NCBI RefSeq assembly: GCF_900102035.1
Contig: NZ_LT629689.1
Span: 4,200,001 to 4,264,000, forward strand
DNA from: Pseudomonas extremaustralis
GTDB taxonomy: Bacteria; Pseudomonadota; Gammaproteobacteria; Pseudomonadales; Pseudomonadaceae
Length of the DNA: 64,000 nt
Direction: 5' to 3'
The notes under the pieces were generated by a model that did not search any database, was not told where the DNA came from, and was given only the letters and a program-made list of their open reading frames with translations. Made by a program: the position numbers and the translations under genes. Of this stretch, positions 47,791 to 60,360 are shown in pieces (position 1 is the first letter of the stretch; the number at the start of each line of letters is the position of its first letter).

Positions 47791-48093
47791 ATGGACCTGA
47801 CCCCTCGGGAAAAAGACAAACTGCTGATCTTCACCGCCGGCCTCGTCGCCGAACGCCGCCTGGCGCGTGGGGTGAAGCTCAACTACCCGGAAACCATCGC
47901 CTACATTTCCGCCGCCCTCATGGAAGGCGCCCGCGATGGCCGCACCGTGGCCGACCTGATGCACTACGGCACCACCCTGCTCAGCCGCGAACAGGTGATG
48001 GAAGGCATCCCGGAAATGATCCCGGATATCCAGGTGGAAGCCACCTTCCCCGACGGCACCAAGCTGGTGACCGTCCACCAACCCATCGCCTGA
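47791..48093 (+). CDS. ureA: Urease gamma subunit
   Basis: 100 residues, the standard gamma size. [27 protein letters not shown] and LNYPEAIA-like [12 protein letters not shown] are diagnostic, as is the C-terminal [25 protein letters not shown] precedes the ATG. It is followed by two acetyltransferase genes before ureB, which interrupts the usual ureABC order. Confidence 0.97.
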   Translation: MDLTPREKDKLLIFTAGLVAERRLARGVKLNYPETIAYISAALMEGARDGRTVADLMHYGTTLLSREQVMEGIPEMIPDIQVEATFPDGTKLVTVHQPIA

Positions 48094-48102
48094 GGCCCGG
48101 CC

Positions 48103-49456
<1,354 letters not shown>

Positions 49457-49461
49457 GGCCT

Positions 49462-49542
49462 CATCGGGAGCAAGCCCCCTCCCACCTTTTGATCAATGTT
49501 CACCAATCAAAGGTGGGAGGGGGCTTGCTCCCGATAGCGATG
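49462..49542. repeat. REP pair, reversed arrangement, between ureB and ureC
   Basis: CATCGGGAGCAAGCCCCCTC first, then GGTGGGAGGGGGCTTGCTCC, the opposite order to the standard REPIN. CAAAGGTGGG and its inverse CCCACCTTTTG make the central stem. Six bases after ureB. Confidence 0.9.
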
Positions 49543-49577
49543 TCACATTCAACACATTTTTCTCAGGGCAACCACAC

Positions 49578-51278
<1,701 letters not shown>

Positions 51279-51286
51279 CCGTTCAT

Positions 51287-51305
51287 CGGCACACCTGACG
51301 TGCCG
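51287..51305. terminator. Hairpin after ureC
   Basis: CGGCAC/GTGCCG with a 7-base loop, 9 bases after the ureC stop. No T run follows, so it is at best a weak or factor-dependent end of the operon. Confidence 0.35.
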
Positions 51306-51370
51306 CTGAAGCGAAGAGGCGTATGGCGCTACGATGCGCCACGCGCCTTTATCGCTTTGGAAACCTGGCC

Positions 51371-52498
51371 ATGCGTTTATCCGAATTCATTGCGTTACAT
51401 GCCGACCTGATCGTCGATGAATGGGAACGGTTCGCGCAGACACTCACACCCGCCGCCGACACCCTCAACCGCGCACAGTTGCGCGACCACGCCCACTCGA
51501 TCCTGCTCGCCGCCGCCCGGGACATGGACACCCGCCAGAGCGCCAGCGAACAAGCGGCCAAGGCCAAGGGCGAAGGCCCCGACACAAGCCCCGGCCTGGA
51601 TCAGGCCGCAGCCAGCCATGGCGAGCTGCGCCACACCGTGGGCTTTGACCTGGTGCAAATGACCGCCGAGTTCCGCCACTTGCGCGCCTGCGTGCTGCGC
51701 TTGTGGGTCGAGCACCAGCACACGCCAGCGCTGGCCGACTTCCAGGACATGATCCGCTTCAATGAAGCCATCGACGAAGCCCTGGCCGAATCCACGGCAG
51801 CCTATGCCGAGCAGGTGGCGCGTTCGCGGGACATCTTTCTCGCCATCCTCGGCCACGACCTGCGCGCACCGTTGCAGGCGGTGAACATGTCCACCGAGAT
51901 GCTGCTGCGCAAGGCCACGCTGGACAGCCAGGGCTTGAGCCTGGTGGGCAATATCAAAAACGGTGCCCGGCACATGGGCGCGATGGTCAACGATCTGCTG
52001 GAGTTTGTCCGCAGTCGACTGGGCAGCAGCCTGCCTATCGAACGTAAAACCATGAGCCTTGCCGACGCGGCGCAAGCGGCCATCGATGAAGCCCGCGCCG
52101 GTCGCCCGGATTGCCAGCCGACCTTGCAGGTGCAAGGCGATACCCAAGGCCGGTGGGACCGTGGCCGCATTGACCAGTTGCTGCAGAACCTCATCGGCAA
52201 CGCCTTGCAGCACGGCACCCAGCAGCAGGCGCCGACCCTGACCCTCAAAGGCCAGGCGGACAGCGTGGTGCTGAGCGTGCACAACTATGGCCCGCCGATT
52301 CCCCAGGCGGCCCTGGGCACGGTGTTCGACCCGCTGGTGCGCGGCGCCGGCGAAGCACTGGGCAGCCCGTCCACGAGCCTCGGGCTGGGGCTGTTTATCG
52401 TCAAGGAAGTGGTGCAAGCCCATGGGGGCAGCATTGACGTGACGTCCAGCGCGGCGGACGGCACCACCTTCACCGTGGTGCTGCCGCGCTCGACCTGA
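51371..52498 (+). CDS. Soluble sensor histidine kinase
   Basis: 375 residues without membrane helices. An all-helical N-terminal sensor region (1-150) resembles RsbRD-like kinase-associated domains. HisKA has His162 in LAILGHDLRAPLQ. The ATPase domain has the N box LIGNALQHG and a C-terminal LGLGLFIVKEVVQAHGG. The G1 box reads HNYGPPIP, so the usual Asp is Asn, as in several phytochrome-like kinases. No response regulator gene is adjacent. Starts 93 bases after ureC. Confidence 0.86.
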   Translation: MRLSEFIALHADLIVDEWERFAQTLTPAADTLNRAQLRDHAHSILLAAARDMDTRQSASEQAAKAKGEGPDTSPGLDQAAASHGELRHTVGFDLVQMTAEFRHLRACVLRLWVEHQHTPALADFQDMIRFNEAIDEALAESTAAYAEQVARSRDIFLAILGHDLRAPLQAVNMSTEMLLRKATLDSQGLSLVGNIKNGARHMGAMVNDLLEFVRSRLGSSLPIERKTMSLADAAQAAIDEARAGRPDCQPTLQVQGDTQGRWDRGRIDQLLQNLIGNALQHGTQQQAPTLTLKGQADSVVLSVHNYGPPIPQAALGTVFDPLVRGAGEALGSPSTSLGLGLFIVKEVVQAHGGSIDVTSSAADGTTFTVVLPRST

Positions 52499-52510
52499 GG
52501 GTGCGCGGGC

Positions 52511-53455
52511 TTAGAAGTGCTCGCGCGGATTGAAAGCGGCTTTCTTCGCCAGTTCCTGCCACAGGGCAATGGTCTCGTCGTCGGCCTGCTTGGGCATGAC
52601 CACCTTGAGCTGGACGAACAGGTAGCCGCGCTGCCCGGCCTTGTTCAGCAAACCATGGCCCTTGGCGCGCAGGCGCTGGCCATTCTGGCTGCCCGCCGGC
52701 ACCTTGAGGTTGATCTTGCCGGTGAGGGTCGGCACCGCCACTTCCGTCCCCAACGCCAACTCCCACGGCGCCAGCGGCAGATTGATGATCAGGTTTTCGC
52801 CATCCACTTCGAACTTGGGGTGCGGCGCAAACTTGATCACCAGGTACAGGTCACCATTGGCCCCGCCACCCACGCCCGGCGCGCCCTGGCCCTTGAGGCG
52901 GATGCGCTCGCCGTCGGTCACCCCGGCGGGGATCTTCACGTTCAGGCTCTTGGTGGTGTTGCTGACATGCCGGCCCGAGGCGTCGTATTGCGGCACCTGG
53001 AAGCTGATCTGCTTGGACTCGTTGGACAGTGTCTCTTCGAGGAACACCGACAACTGCATCTCCACGTCCTGGCCTTTGCGCCCGGCGGAACGGCGCTGGC
53101 CGCCACCGAAGGCATCGCCGCGACCGCCGAAGATCGAGCTGAAGAAGTCCGAAAAGTCTTCGGTGCCCGCGCCGCCGCCGCCGCCAAACCCGCCACGGCT
53201 CTGCCAGCCTGGCGGGCCCTGGAATGGCTGGCCGTGCTGGCCATATTTGCGCAGTTCGTCGTATTCGGCGCGTTTGTCGGCACTTTTAAGCGCCTCGTAG
53301 GCCTCGGACGCGTCCTTGAACTTGGCTTCGGCGTCTTTTTCCTTGCTGACGTCCGGGTGATATTTGCGCGCGAGCTTGCGGTAGGCGGTCTTGATGGTCT
53401 TATCGTCCGCCGTCGGCTCAACGCCAAGAATCTTGTAATAGTCTTTAAAGTCCAT
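52511..53455 (-). CDS. cbpA: DnaJ-class co-chaperone, CbpA type
   Basis: 314 residues: J domain (5-70) with the HPD motif in [13 protein letters not shown], a Gly/Phe-rich linker (about 85-125), and two C-terminal substrate-binding domains, with no zinc-finger repeats. That is the CbpA/DjlB layout. The conserved start is [14 protein letters not shown] at 53455. Divergent from an Hsp70-like gene, which could be its partner. Confidence 0.93.
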   Translation of the reverse strand: MDFKDYYKILGVEPTADDKTIKTAYRKLARKYHPDVSKEKDAEAKFKDASEAYEALKSADKRAEYDELRKYGQHGQPFQGPPGWQSRGGFGGGGGAGTEDFSDFFSSIFGGRGDAFGGGQRRSAGRKGQDVEMQLSVFLEETLSNESKQISFQVPQYDASGRHVSNTTKSLNVKIPAGVTDGERIRLKGQGAPGVGGGANGDLYLVIKFAPHPKFEVDGENLIINLPLAPWELALGTEVAVPTLTGKINLKVPAGSQNGQRLRAKGHGLLNKAGQRGYLFVQLKVVMPKQADDETIALWQELAKKAAFNPREHF

Positions 53456-53741
53456 CTGGGGGGTTACCCTCCGTGATCGATATCGCACAGCCAGGGGCAC
53501 AGCATGCGCCGGTTTGCAGCATTTGGATTGACTGATCTCAACCCGAAGCCGATGGCTGGCTCAGAAGTTTATCGGCACCACGCGAATTACCTTGCAGCCA
53601 CCGACCGTATGCAGCACAAGTTGGGGGCGAACCCGAACCTTTCAAGGCGCACGGACGGCTATTTAACAGATGGTCGGCCTACGCAACCGCCCCCGACTGA
53701 CATACACTGCGCGGCCGTTTTTCAACCGGAACCCGATAGAC

Positions 53742-55010
53742 ATGAAAAACCCCTCCCCAGCCCGTGCCTGCGGCATCGACTTCGGCACGTCCAACTCCAC
53801 CGTCGGCTGGATTCGCCCCGGCATGGAAACGCTTATCGCGCTGGAGGACGACAAGATCACCTTGCCGTCGGTGGTGTTCTTCAACTTCGAGGAGCGTCGT
53901 CCGGTCTACGGTCGCCTGGCGCTGCACGAATACCTGGAGAACTACGAAGGCCGGTTGATGCGCTCGCTCAAGAGCCTGCTGGGTTCCAAGCTGATCAAGC
54001 ACGACACTAGCGTGCTGGGCACGGCGATGCCGTTCACCGACCTGTTGGCGCTGTTTATCGGCCAGCTCAAGAGCCGCGCCGAAGCCACCGCCGGGCGCGA
54101 GTTCGAGGAAGTGGTGCTGGGCCGCCCGGTGTTTTTCGTCGATGACGACCCGATGGCCGACCAGGAAGCGGAAAACACCCTGGTGGACGTGGCACGCAAG
54201 ATCGGCTTCAAGGACATCTCGTTCCAGTACGAACCGATTGCGGCGGCGTTCGACTATGAGTCCACCATCGAAAAAGAAGAGCTGGTGCTGATCGTCGACA
54301 TCGGCGGCGGTACGTCAGACTTCTCCCTGGTGCGCCTGTCCCCGGACCGTCGGCACAATGACAACCGCCACGAGGACATCCTCGCCACCGGCGGCGTGCA
54401 CATCGGCGGTACCGACTTCGACAAACAACTGTCCCTGGCCGGCATGATGCCGCTGTTCGGCTACGGCAGCCGCATGAAAAGCGGCGCCTACATGCCCACC
54501 AGCCACCACATGAACCTGGCCACCTGGCACACCATCAACTCGGTGTACTCGCAAAAATCCCAGCTGGCCCTGGGCAGCATGCGCTACGACATCGAAGACA
54601 CCGGCGGCATCGACCGTCTGTTCAAGCTGATCGAACAGCGCGCCGGCCACTGGCTGGCGATGGAAGTGGAAGAAACCAAGATCCAACTGACCCATGAAGA
54701 CAGCCGCCACGTGCTGCTCGACCGGGTCGAACCGGGTCTGAGCGTGGACCTGAGCCGTACGCTGTTCGAATCGGCCATCGACGGCCTGCTGGAACGTGTG
54801 CGCAACAGCGTCACCCAACTGCTCAACGACGCCTCGGTGGACGTGGCCCAGGTGGACACGGTGTTCTTCACCGGCGGCTCCAGCGGCATTCCGGCCCTGC
54901 GCCACAGCATCTCGGCGATGCTGCCGAATGCGCGGCATGTGGAAGGGAACATCTTCGGCAGCATCGGCAGCGGCTTGGCGATCGAGGCCAGCAAACGCTA
55001 CGGCAGCTGA
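53742..55010 (+). CDS. Hsp70-like protein, YegD type
   Basis: 422 residues, only the actin-like ATPase half of an Hsp70. Phosphate-1 loop CGIDFGTSNSTVGW, phosphate-2 VLIVDIGGGTSDFSLV, adenosine motif VFFTGGSSGIPALR. There is no substrate-binding domain and no C-terminal lid, matching YegD and its Pseudomonas homologues (PA4873 position). Chaperone function is therefore uncertain. Divergent from cbpA over 286 bases. Confidence 0.9.
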   Translation: MKNPSPARACGIDFGTSNSTVGWIRPGMETLIALEDDKITLPSVVFFNFEERRPVYGRLALHEYLENYEGRLMRSLKSLLGSKLIKHDTSVLGTAMPFTDLLALFIGQLKSRAEATAGREFEEVVLGRPVFFVDDDPMADQEAENTLVDVARKIGFKDISFQYEPIAAAFDYESTIEKEELVLIVDIGGGTSDFSLVRLSPDRRHNDNRHEDILATGGVHIGGTDFDKQLSLAGMMPLFGYGSRMKSGAYMPTSHHMNLATWHTINSVYSQKSQLALGSMRYDIEDTGGIDRLFKLIEQRAGHWLAMEVEETKIQLTHEDSRHVLLDRVEPGLSVDLSRTLFESAIDGLLERVRNSVTQLLNDASVDVAQVDTVFFTGGSSGIPALRHSISAMLPNARHVEGNIFGSIGSGLAIEASKRYGS

Positions 55011-55025
55011 GCCGAATCATCCAAA

Positions 55026-55053
55026 GGTGGGAGGGGGCTTGCTCCCTCCCACA
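55026..55053. repeat. Short REP hairpin
   Basis: GGTGGGAGGG-GGCTTGCT-CCCTCCCAC, in the convergent gap between the Hsp70-like gene and the AI-2E permease. Confidence 0.85.
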
Positions 55054-55065
55054 ATAAGCCCTCCC

Positions 55066-56079
55066 CTAGACCATCCCGCCGAGCTTCAGCTCACTCTTCA
55101 GGTACGCATAGTAAATCGGCCCCGCCACCACCCCCGGCAGGCCGAACGCGGCTTCGAATACCAGCATCGCCAACAGCAACTCCCACGATTTGGCACTGAT
55201 CTGCCCGCCGACAATGCGCGCGTTGAGGAAGTACTCGACCTTGTGGATCACGATCAGATACCCCAGTGCCGCCACCGCCACCCAAATCGACAGCGACAAC
55301 GCGACGATGGTGATCAGGGTGTTGGACATCAGGTTGCCGATCACCGGCAACAGGCCGAGCAGGAAGGTCAGCACGATCAGGGTCTTGGTCAGCGGCAGGT
55401 GGATACCGCACAACGGCAGCACCACGGCGAGGAACACGGCGGTAAACACGGTGTTGAGCGCGGCGATCTTGATCTGGGCGAAGACGATATTGCGAAATGC
55501 CTGGACCAGCAGGTGCAGGCGATCGAACAGCACCGCGGCCAGCGGCTTGCGCTTGGTGACGTCGGGCACGCGCTGCAAGGCGATGATCGCGCCGAGCACC
55601 ATGCCGATCAGCAAGGTGACGAACATGTGGGCCGCGTCTTTGCCGACCAGTTGCAGTTCGCTCAGGTGCTTGGTGATCCAGTCGCCGATGGCCACGCGGA
55701 ATTCGGCGGCGCTGGCGGGCAGGTAGGCGTCGAGGAACGGCGGCAGTTGGCTGCGCGCGCGGTCGACCACCCCCATGAATTTATCGAGGGAGGCCCCGGG
55801 GTTTTCCGCTTCGTGGAGCAGGAAGCTGATGGCGCCGGCGAAGATCAGGGCCAGTGCACTGACGATCAAGGTGCCGAGCAAGGCCACGGCGAGCCAGCGC
55901 GCACGCCGACCTTCGATCAACCGTTGCAGTTGGGGGGTGAGCATGTTGACCAGTTCGAAGACCAACAGACCGGCCAGCAGGCTGGGCAACAATTTCAACG
56001 GCAGGACCAGCAGCAACCCGCCGAAAATAATGATGTAGCTGGCCAGCAACAACACATGACGCTGAGAAAACGTTGGCAT
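55066..56079 (-). CDS. AI-2E family transporter
   Basis: 337 residues with about eight hydrophobic helices. Family features include the paired N-terminal helices (IIIFGGLLLVLPLKLLPSLLAG) and the C-terminal GLPGVVAGPIYYAYLKSELK, the PGxxxGP signature. Family members include TqsA and exporters of small molecules; the substrate is unknown here. Single gene, convergent with the Hsp70-like gene. Confidence 0.88.
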   Translation of the reverse strand: MPTFSQRHVLLLASYIIIFGGLLLVLPLKLLPSLLAGLLVFELVNMLTPQLQRLIEGRRARWLAVALLGTLIVSALALIFAGAISFLLHEAENPGASLDKFMGVVDRARSQLPPFLDAYLPASAAEFRVAIGDWITKHLSELQLVGKDAAHMFVTLLIGMVLGAIIALQRVPDVTKRKPLAAVLFDRLHLLVQAFRNIVFAQIKIAALNTVFTAVFLAVVLPLCGIHLPLTKTLIVLTFLLGLLPVIGNLMSNTLITIVALSLSIWVAVAALGYLIVIHKVEYFLNARIVGGQISAKSWELLLAMLVFEAAFGLPGVVAGPIYYAYLKSELKLGGMV

Positions 56080-56112
56080 ACAGCCTCAAAACAAACGGCG
56101 TTAAAGAATGTT

Positions 56113-56155
56113 GCAGGAGCGGCTTACTGTGGCGAGGGAGCAAGCTCCCTCGCCA
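56113..56155. repeat. REP-like palindrome, third sequence variant
   Basis: GGCGAGGGAGCAAGCTCCCTCGCC is a perfect palindromic hairpin, preceded by GCAGGAGCGGCTTACTGT. It represents a GCGAGGGAGC subtype different from the other copies. Confidence 0.7.
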
Positions 56156-56217
56156 TCACTGACTCAGTCCTACACGGGCTGTGTACGAGTGTCGCAGCCT
56201 TCTATGGCCCGGGGCTA

Positions 56218-56517
56218 TTATTTCTTCAGGCAGGTGCTCATAAAGGTTTTGCGCGCGTCGCCCGTCAAGGCCTTGGTCTTGGCGTCGGCATTGCAGTCCT
56301 TCATCTTCTGCTGCTGCGGCGTCAGGGTCTTGGCATCATTGGCCGCCGGGGCCGACAGGCAGGTTTTCATGAACGCCTTGCGCTCGTCGCCCTTGAGCGT
56401 CTTGGTGGTGGCTTCGGCGTTGCAGGAGGTCATTTTGTTTTGCTGGGCGGTGGCGGCAAACCCTTGGGAACACAGCAGCAGGCCCATCATCAACAACGGA
56501 ATACGCAGCATCTTCAT
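56218..56517 (-). CDS. psiF: PsiF family periplasmic protein
   Basis: 99 residues: signal peptide (1-21), then two PsiF repeats, each with a C-N-A/KTLKGDERKAFMKTCL pattern (about 30-52 and 74-97). The repeats carry two cysteines each, likely disulfide linked. In E. coli psiF is phosphate-starvation induced; the role is unknown. CAGGGAG precedes the ATG at 56517. A perfect 8-bp palindrome lies 18 bases upstream. Confidence 0.87.
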   Translation of the reverse strand: MKMLRIPLLMMGLLLCSQGFAATAQQNKMTSCNAEATTKTLKGDERKAFMKTCLSAPAANDAKTLTPQQQKMKDCNADAKTKALTGDARKTFMSTCLKK

Positions 56518-56534
56518 GGAGTTTTCTCCCTGTT

Positions 56535-56554
56535 GCCGTGCCGGCGGGCACGGC
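56535..56554. promoter_or_regulatory. Perfect hairpin in the psiF leader
   Basis: GCCGTGCC-GGCG-GGCACGGC, an 8-bp stem with a 4-base loop just before the psiF ribosome site. It has no T tract. It could be an operator, an mRNA structure, or a remnant end of the lipase message. Confidence 0.4.
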
Positions 56555-56639
56555 CTTCCGAGAGTGTAGCCAAACCCTGTTACATCTTCCCAGCCAGGCA
56601 ACGCAGAATCCGCTCGCACCGCTGGCCCCCACCGATGCG

Positions 56640-57530
56640 TTAAACCCCGGCGGCCTTCAGCCGCCGCGCATGTTCGACGAACAGCCGGATCGGCTCGGCG
56701 TCCTTGCCCACCCACCCCAGGGACTGGTTGACGATGTCGAAGTGGTCGAGGGCGTAATCGTCGCCGATCACCATGCCCAAGTGCGAGCTGTAGCGCCCGA
56801 CCATGCCATCGCACTGGCCTTGCTCGCGCACAAAACTGCGGGCGAACCACCGGCAGCTGCGGTGGGTGACGTCCAGCCGGTTGCGCCCGCGATCGGTCTT
56901 GCCCGGCTGCAAGGTGCCGGACCACGAGTAATAGCGCACGCCGTTGACCAATTCGGCACCGTGCCCGCCCCAGGTCTCGGGCAACCCTTGGGGATACTGG
57001 CGATTGAACAACGCCACACCGGCGCTGGTCAGGGAATGGTGGGAGGCGTGCAGATCGGCGTTGAAGCGCGGGCCGCGATAGCCGGTTTCCAGCAGGCCCA
57101 TCACCCCGGCGACCAGATAAAACGCCGCGCTCATCAGCCGGCCCTTGACGCTGTCGGCTGGGTAATGGGCGTGGATATGGTCCGCCAGTTCCGAGCCGTG
57201 GTTGGGCCCGGCCACCGAGGTCACCGACGCCACCCGCTCCGGGCGCGTGGCCGCCGCATACCGTGCGGTCAGCGCGCCCTGGCTGTGGCCGATCAGGTTG
57301 ACCTTGTCGGCGCCGGTCTCCTGCACAATCCTTTCGATCGCGGCGAGCAACTGCTCGCCGCGCACTTCATTGGAATCCAGCGGCGCCACCTGGACCGCAA
57401 ACACTTGCGCCCCACCCGCGCGCAGCGCCGGAACGATGCCATACCAGTACGCAAACCACCCCAGACGCACGAACCCCAACATGCCGGGCACCAACACCAG
57501 TGGGTAACGCGTGGCTAACGACTGCGACAT
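56640..57530 (-). CDS. Triacylglycerol lipase, family I.1-like
   Basis: 296 residues, alpha/beta hydrolase. The catalytic Ser83 sits in GHSQG, with Asp241 (CDGMVG) and His263 (DHFDIVNQ), the 22-residue Asp-His spacing of P. aeruginosa LipA. The calcium ligands equivalent to Asp253 and Gln257 are kept (Asp265, Gln269). YPLVLVPGMLGF gives the oxyanion region. Unlike LipA there is no signal peptide before YPLVLVPG, and no lipase foldase gene is adjacent, so it may act inside the cell or leave by another route. Confidence 0.88.
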   Translation of the reverse strand: MSQSLATRYPLVLVPGMLGFVRLGWFAYWYGIVPALRAGGAQVFAVQVAPLDSNEVRGEQLLAAIERIVQETGADKVNLIGHSQGALTARYAAATRPERVASVTSVAGPNHGSELADHIHAHYPADSVKGRLMSAAFYLVAGVMGLLETGYRGPRFNADLHASHHSLTSAGVALFNRQYPQGLPETWGGHGAELVNGVRYYSWSGTLQPGKTDRGRNRLDVTHRSCRWFARSFVREQGQCDGMVGRYSSHLGMVIGDDYALDHFDIVNQSLGWVGKDAEPIRLFVEHARRLKAAGV

Positions 57531-57706
57531 GGAGCGAACGTCCTTGATCAAGAGAGGATGAGCGCAGACTAACCCAGCCCCGCGACGCACTGATGACACC
57601 CATGGGCAAATCCAATAAAACTTTTCCCCTGCGCCAGCACTCACAACTGGGAGCGATCACGCCGGCAGAGCGTGGCGTAAAACCGGATCAGCCCCAGGAG
57701 ATTGAG

Positions 57707-58237
57707 ATGACTGAAGCAAACTTGACTGACGTTGCAACCCTGCGCAGTCGCGCTCGCCAGAACGTCGAAAACGGTGCCGTGACCGAAGGCTACGACGCCG
57801 ACCGCAAAGAGATCATTCGCCTGCTCAACGCATCGCTGGCCACCGAACTGGTCTGCGTGCTGCGCTACAAACGCCACTACTTCATGGCCAGCGGCGTCAA
57901 AGCCCAGATCGCCGCCGAAGAATTCCTCGAACACGCCACCCAGGAAGCCGAACACGCCGACAAACTCGCCGAACGCATCGTGCAGTTGGGCGGCGAACCG
58001 GAGTTCAACCCGGACCTGCTGTCGAAGAATTCCCACGCCCAGTACGTGGCGGGCAACAATTTGAAGGAAATGGTCTACGAAGACCTGGTCGCCGAGCGCA
58101 TTGCGGTGGACAGCTACCGCGAAATCATCCAGTACATCGGCGACAAAGACCCGACCACGCGCCGCCTGTTCGAAGAGATCCTGGCCCAGGAAGAAGAACA
58201 CGCGGACGATATGGCCGACATCCTCGAAAGCCTGTAA
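57707..58237 (+). CDS. Bacterioferritin-like ferritin-family protein
   Basis: 176 residues, four-helix bundle. Diiron ligand pattern: LATELVCVLRYKRHYF, EFLEHATQEAEHADKLAERI, EDLVAERIAVDSYREII, and EEILAQEEEHADDM, giving the E, ExxH, E and ExxH set. It probably stores iron or acts as a ferroxidase. CAGGAGATTGAG precedes the ATG. Position fits PA4880. The N-terminal 25 residues are an extension not seen in classical Bfr. Confidence 0.9.
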   Translation: MTEANLTDVATLRSRARQNVENGAVTEGYDADRKEIIRLLNASLATELVCVLRYKRHYFMASGVKAQIAAEEFLEHATQEAEHADKLAERIVQLGGEPEFNPDLLSKNSHAQYVAGNNLKEMVYEDLVAERIAVDSYREIIQYIGDKDPTTRRLFEEILAQEEEHADDMADILESL

Positions 58238-58241
58238 CCCC

Positions 58242-58270
58242 TGTGGGAGGGGGCTTGCTCCCTCCCACAT
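58242..58270. repeat. Short REP hairpin
   Basis: TGTGGGAGGG-GGCTTGCT-CCCTCCCACA, the same perfect hairpin as between urtD and urtE. It lies in the convergent gap between the bacterioferritin-like gene and the AsmA gene. Confidence 0.88.
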
Positions 58271-58290
58271 GTGCACTCACACGCCCTCGG

Positions 58291-60360
58291 TTAACCTTTG
58301 ACCGTCTTCGGCGCCTTGCCTTCCTTCATTTGTTGCAGCAACGGCGCGCACTGGTTCGGCGCATCGCCGCTCGGCGCCACCAGCGCCAGCAAGCCGGCGG
58401 CCGGGCCGGCGATGACGCCCAGTGCGACCATGCCAGCGCCGCGCAGGGCCAGGGGGATGGCTTTCACGCCGGCATTGGGCTTGATGAACGGGCCGTTGAC
58501 GTACAGCGGCGAACGCAACGAGAACAGGCGAAAGCCCTTGGATTCCGGGGTGATCGTCAGGTCCAGTTGTTCGGTGGCCATGTTCGCGGTGCCATCGATG
58601 TAGATGATGGCGTTCTCGGTATCGAACACAAACAAGCGCGTGGTCGCCAGGCCCGTCTTGATGCCGAAGTCGGCGGCCGCGCAGTTGATCTTCACTTCCT
58701 TGTCGCCAAACAGGCGCCCCACCACGTAGTTGCCCACGTTGAGCCCGGCGATCTCCATCAGGCCGCGGCTGATGGCGCCATCGTTGATGAGCATCTTCAG
58801 ATCGCCATTGGCACTGCCCAGCAGCGCCGCCACCGAGTTGCCACGCCCGGTGATGTCCGCGTCGCCGTTGAGTTCGCCGAAGCTGGTTTTCATCGGCTCG
58901 AAAGTCGGGAACAACTGCTTGAGCTTGAAGTTGCGCGCGGTCAGCCGGGCGCGGCCGTCCATGGGGGTGATGCGGCCGTTGAGGCGGATCTGCGCATCGA
59001 GCTTGCCGCCGGCCACGCCGAAACGCAGGGGCTCCAGGCTCAGTTCGCCGTCGGTGAGGACCAGGTGGGTATAGAGGTCGTTGAACGGCAGGTCGGCACT
59101 GTGGACGATGCGTTTGCCGGTGAACTCCACATCCGCGTCCATCTCGCGCCAGCGTTCGGTGCGGAACGCTTCCACCGGCAGCACCTTGGTCGCCGGTTGT
59201 TTGCTCGCGCCGCCACGGGCCTTTTGTTTGGCATTGGAGTCGGCGCCGATCAGCGGTGCGAGGTCGGTCATCAGCAATTGATTGGAGAGCAGCGTGCCGC
59301 TGAGCTTGGGCCGCAGTTGGCTGGCGACGTAGGCGAGGTCGCCGTGGATATCGCTGTCGCCGATCTTGCCGTTGAAGCCTTCATAGCGAAACGACGCGCC
59401 GCTGGCCTCGTGGAGCTTGGCGATCAAGTGGCCGTCGGTGGAATAGGCCGGCGAATCCGGCAGGGTCACGCCGGTCAACGGGTAGAGGTTGCCCAGGCTG
59501 CTGCCGGACAGCTTCAGCCGCAGGTCCAGGGCGCCGAGGTTCAGCGGGTCGGTGAGAGTGCCGGCCAGGGCGATGCGGGTGTCGGCGATCTTGACCTGGG
59601 CCTGTAGCGGGAACGGCTTGGCCGCATCCCGCAGGGCCAGCAGGCCGCCGATCTTGCCGCTGCCGTCGAGTGACTGGCCGTGGTACTGGCCTTTGACGGT
59701 GAGGCCGAACGCGTAGTCCTGGGGGGCGGAGCCTTTTTCCAGGGCCTTCTTCGCATCGGCATCGCCGACGATTTCGCCGAAGGGAATCGGTTTGCCCAGG
59801 GGGTCGATGATCACGTCCAGACGGGTCTTGAGGGTTTGGTCGTCAAGGCTCACGTGGCCTTTGTCGAAGCCGATGGCGCCGATGTCCACCGCCCAATTGG
59901 ACGGTTGGGCATTCGGGTCCTTGGGGTCGAAGGTGAAGGTCCAGTTGGCGCGGCCGTCAGCCAGGCGCTGCAACTCGGCGCTGGGCTCGGTGAGGTCGAT
60001 ACGCGGGATCACCACGCGCTGCACCAGCAAGGCCAGGGGCGAAATTCGCAGCTCGACTTTTTTCAGGGTGACCATCTGCGCTTGTTTCGACCAGTCGGGG
60101 TTGCCCAGGGTCAGGTCTTCGGCAATCACATGGGGCCACGGCACCCAGGCGCGCCAGCCGCCTTCATCGGGCTCGCGCGCCCACACCACGGCCAGGTTGC
60201 CATTGATGGCGAACGGGCGATGGAGTTCTTCGGAAACCTTGGCATTGAGGGTCGGTTTGATGCGGTTCCAGTCGAAGAACACCAGCACCAGCACCACCAC
60301 AGCGATGGATAGAACGAAGCTGGCACAGCTCCAAACCACGATTTTGCGCGTGCGCGTCAT
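58291..60360 (-). CDS. AsmA family protein
   Basis: 689 residues. One N-terminal membrane helix (about 8-30, WSCASFVLSIAVVVLVLVFF) is followed by a long periplasmic repeating-beta region and a conserved C-terminal AsmA part (ITGRGNSVAALLGSANGDLKM, NDGAISRGLMEIAGLNVG). The family is now viewed as bridge-like lipid transport proteins of the envelope; the cargo is unknown. AAGGAG lies 9 bases before the ATG at 60360. Confidence 0.9.
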   Translation of the reverse strand: MTRTRKIVVWSCASFVLSIAVVVLVLVFFDWNRIKPTLNAKVSEELHRPFAINGNLAVVWAREPDEGGWRAWVPWPHVIAEDLTLGNPDWSKQAQMVTLKKVELRISPLALLVQRVVIPRIDLTEPSAELQRLADGRANWTFTFDPKDPNAQPSNWAVDIGAIGFDKGHVSLDDQTLKTRLDVIIDPLGKPIPFGEIVGDADAKKALEKGSAPQDYAFGLTVKGQYHGQSLDGSGKIGGLLALRDAAKPFPLQAQVKIADTRIALAGTLTDPLNLGALDLRLKLSGSSLGNLYPLTGVTLPDSPAYSTDGHLIAKLHEASGASFRYEGFNGKIGDSDIHGDLAYVASQLRPKLSGTLLSNQLLMTDLAPLIGADSNAKQKARGGASKQPATKVLPVEAFRTERWREMDADVEFTGKRIVHSADLPFNDLYTHLVLTDGELSLEPLRFGVAGGKLDAQIRLNGRITPMDGRARLTARNFKLKQLFPTFEPMKTSFGELNGDADITGRGNSVAALLGSANGDLKMLINDGAISRGLMEIAGLNVGNYVVGRLFGDKEVKINCAAADFGIKTGLATTRLFVFDTENAIIYIDGTANMATEQLDLTITPESKGFRLFSLRSPLYVNGPFIKPNAGVKAIPLALRGAGMVALGVIAGPAAGLLALVAPSGDAPNQCAPLLQQMKEGKAPKTVKG

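Noticed and set aside
54796..56643. Plus-strand open frame of 615 codons across the Hsp70-like 3' end and the AI-2E and PsiF genes
   Set aside because: Antisense of two recognisable minus-strand genes; low-complexity Gln/Asp/His product.
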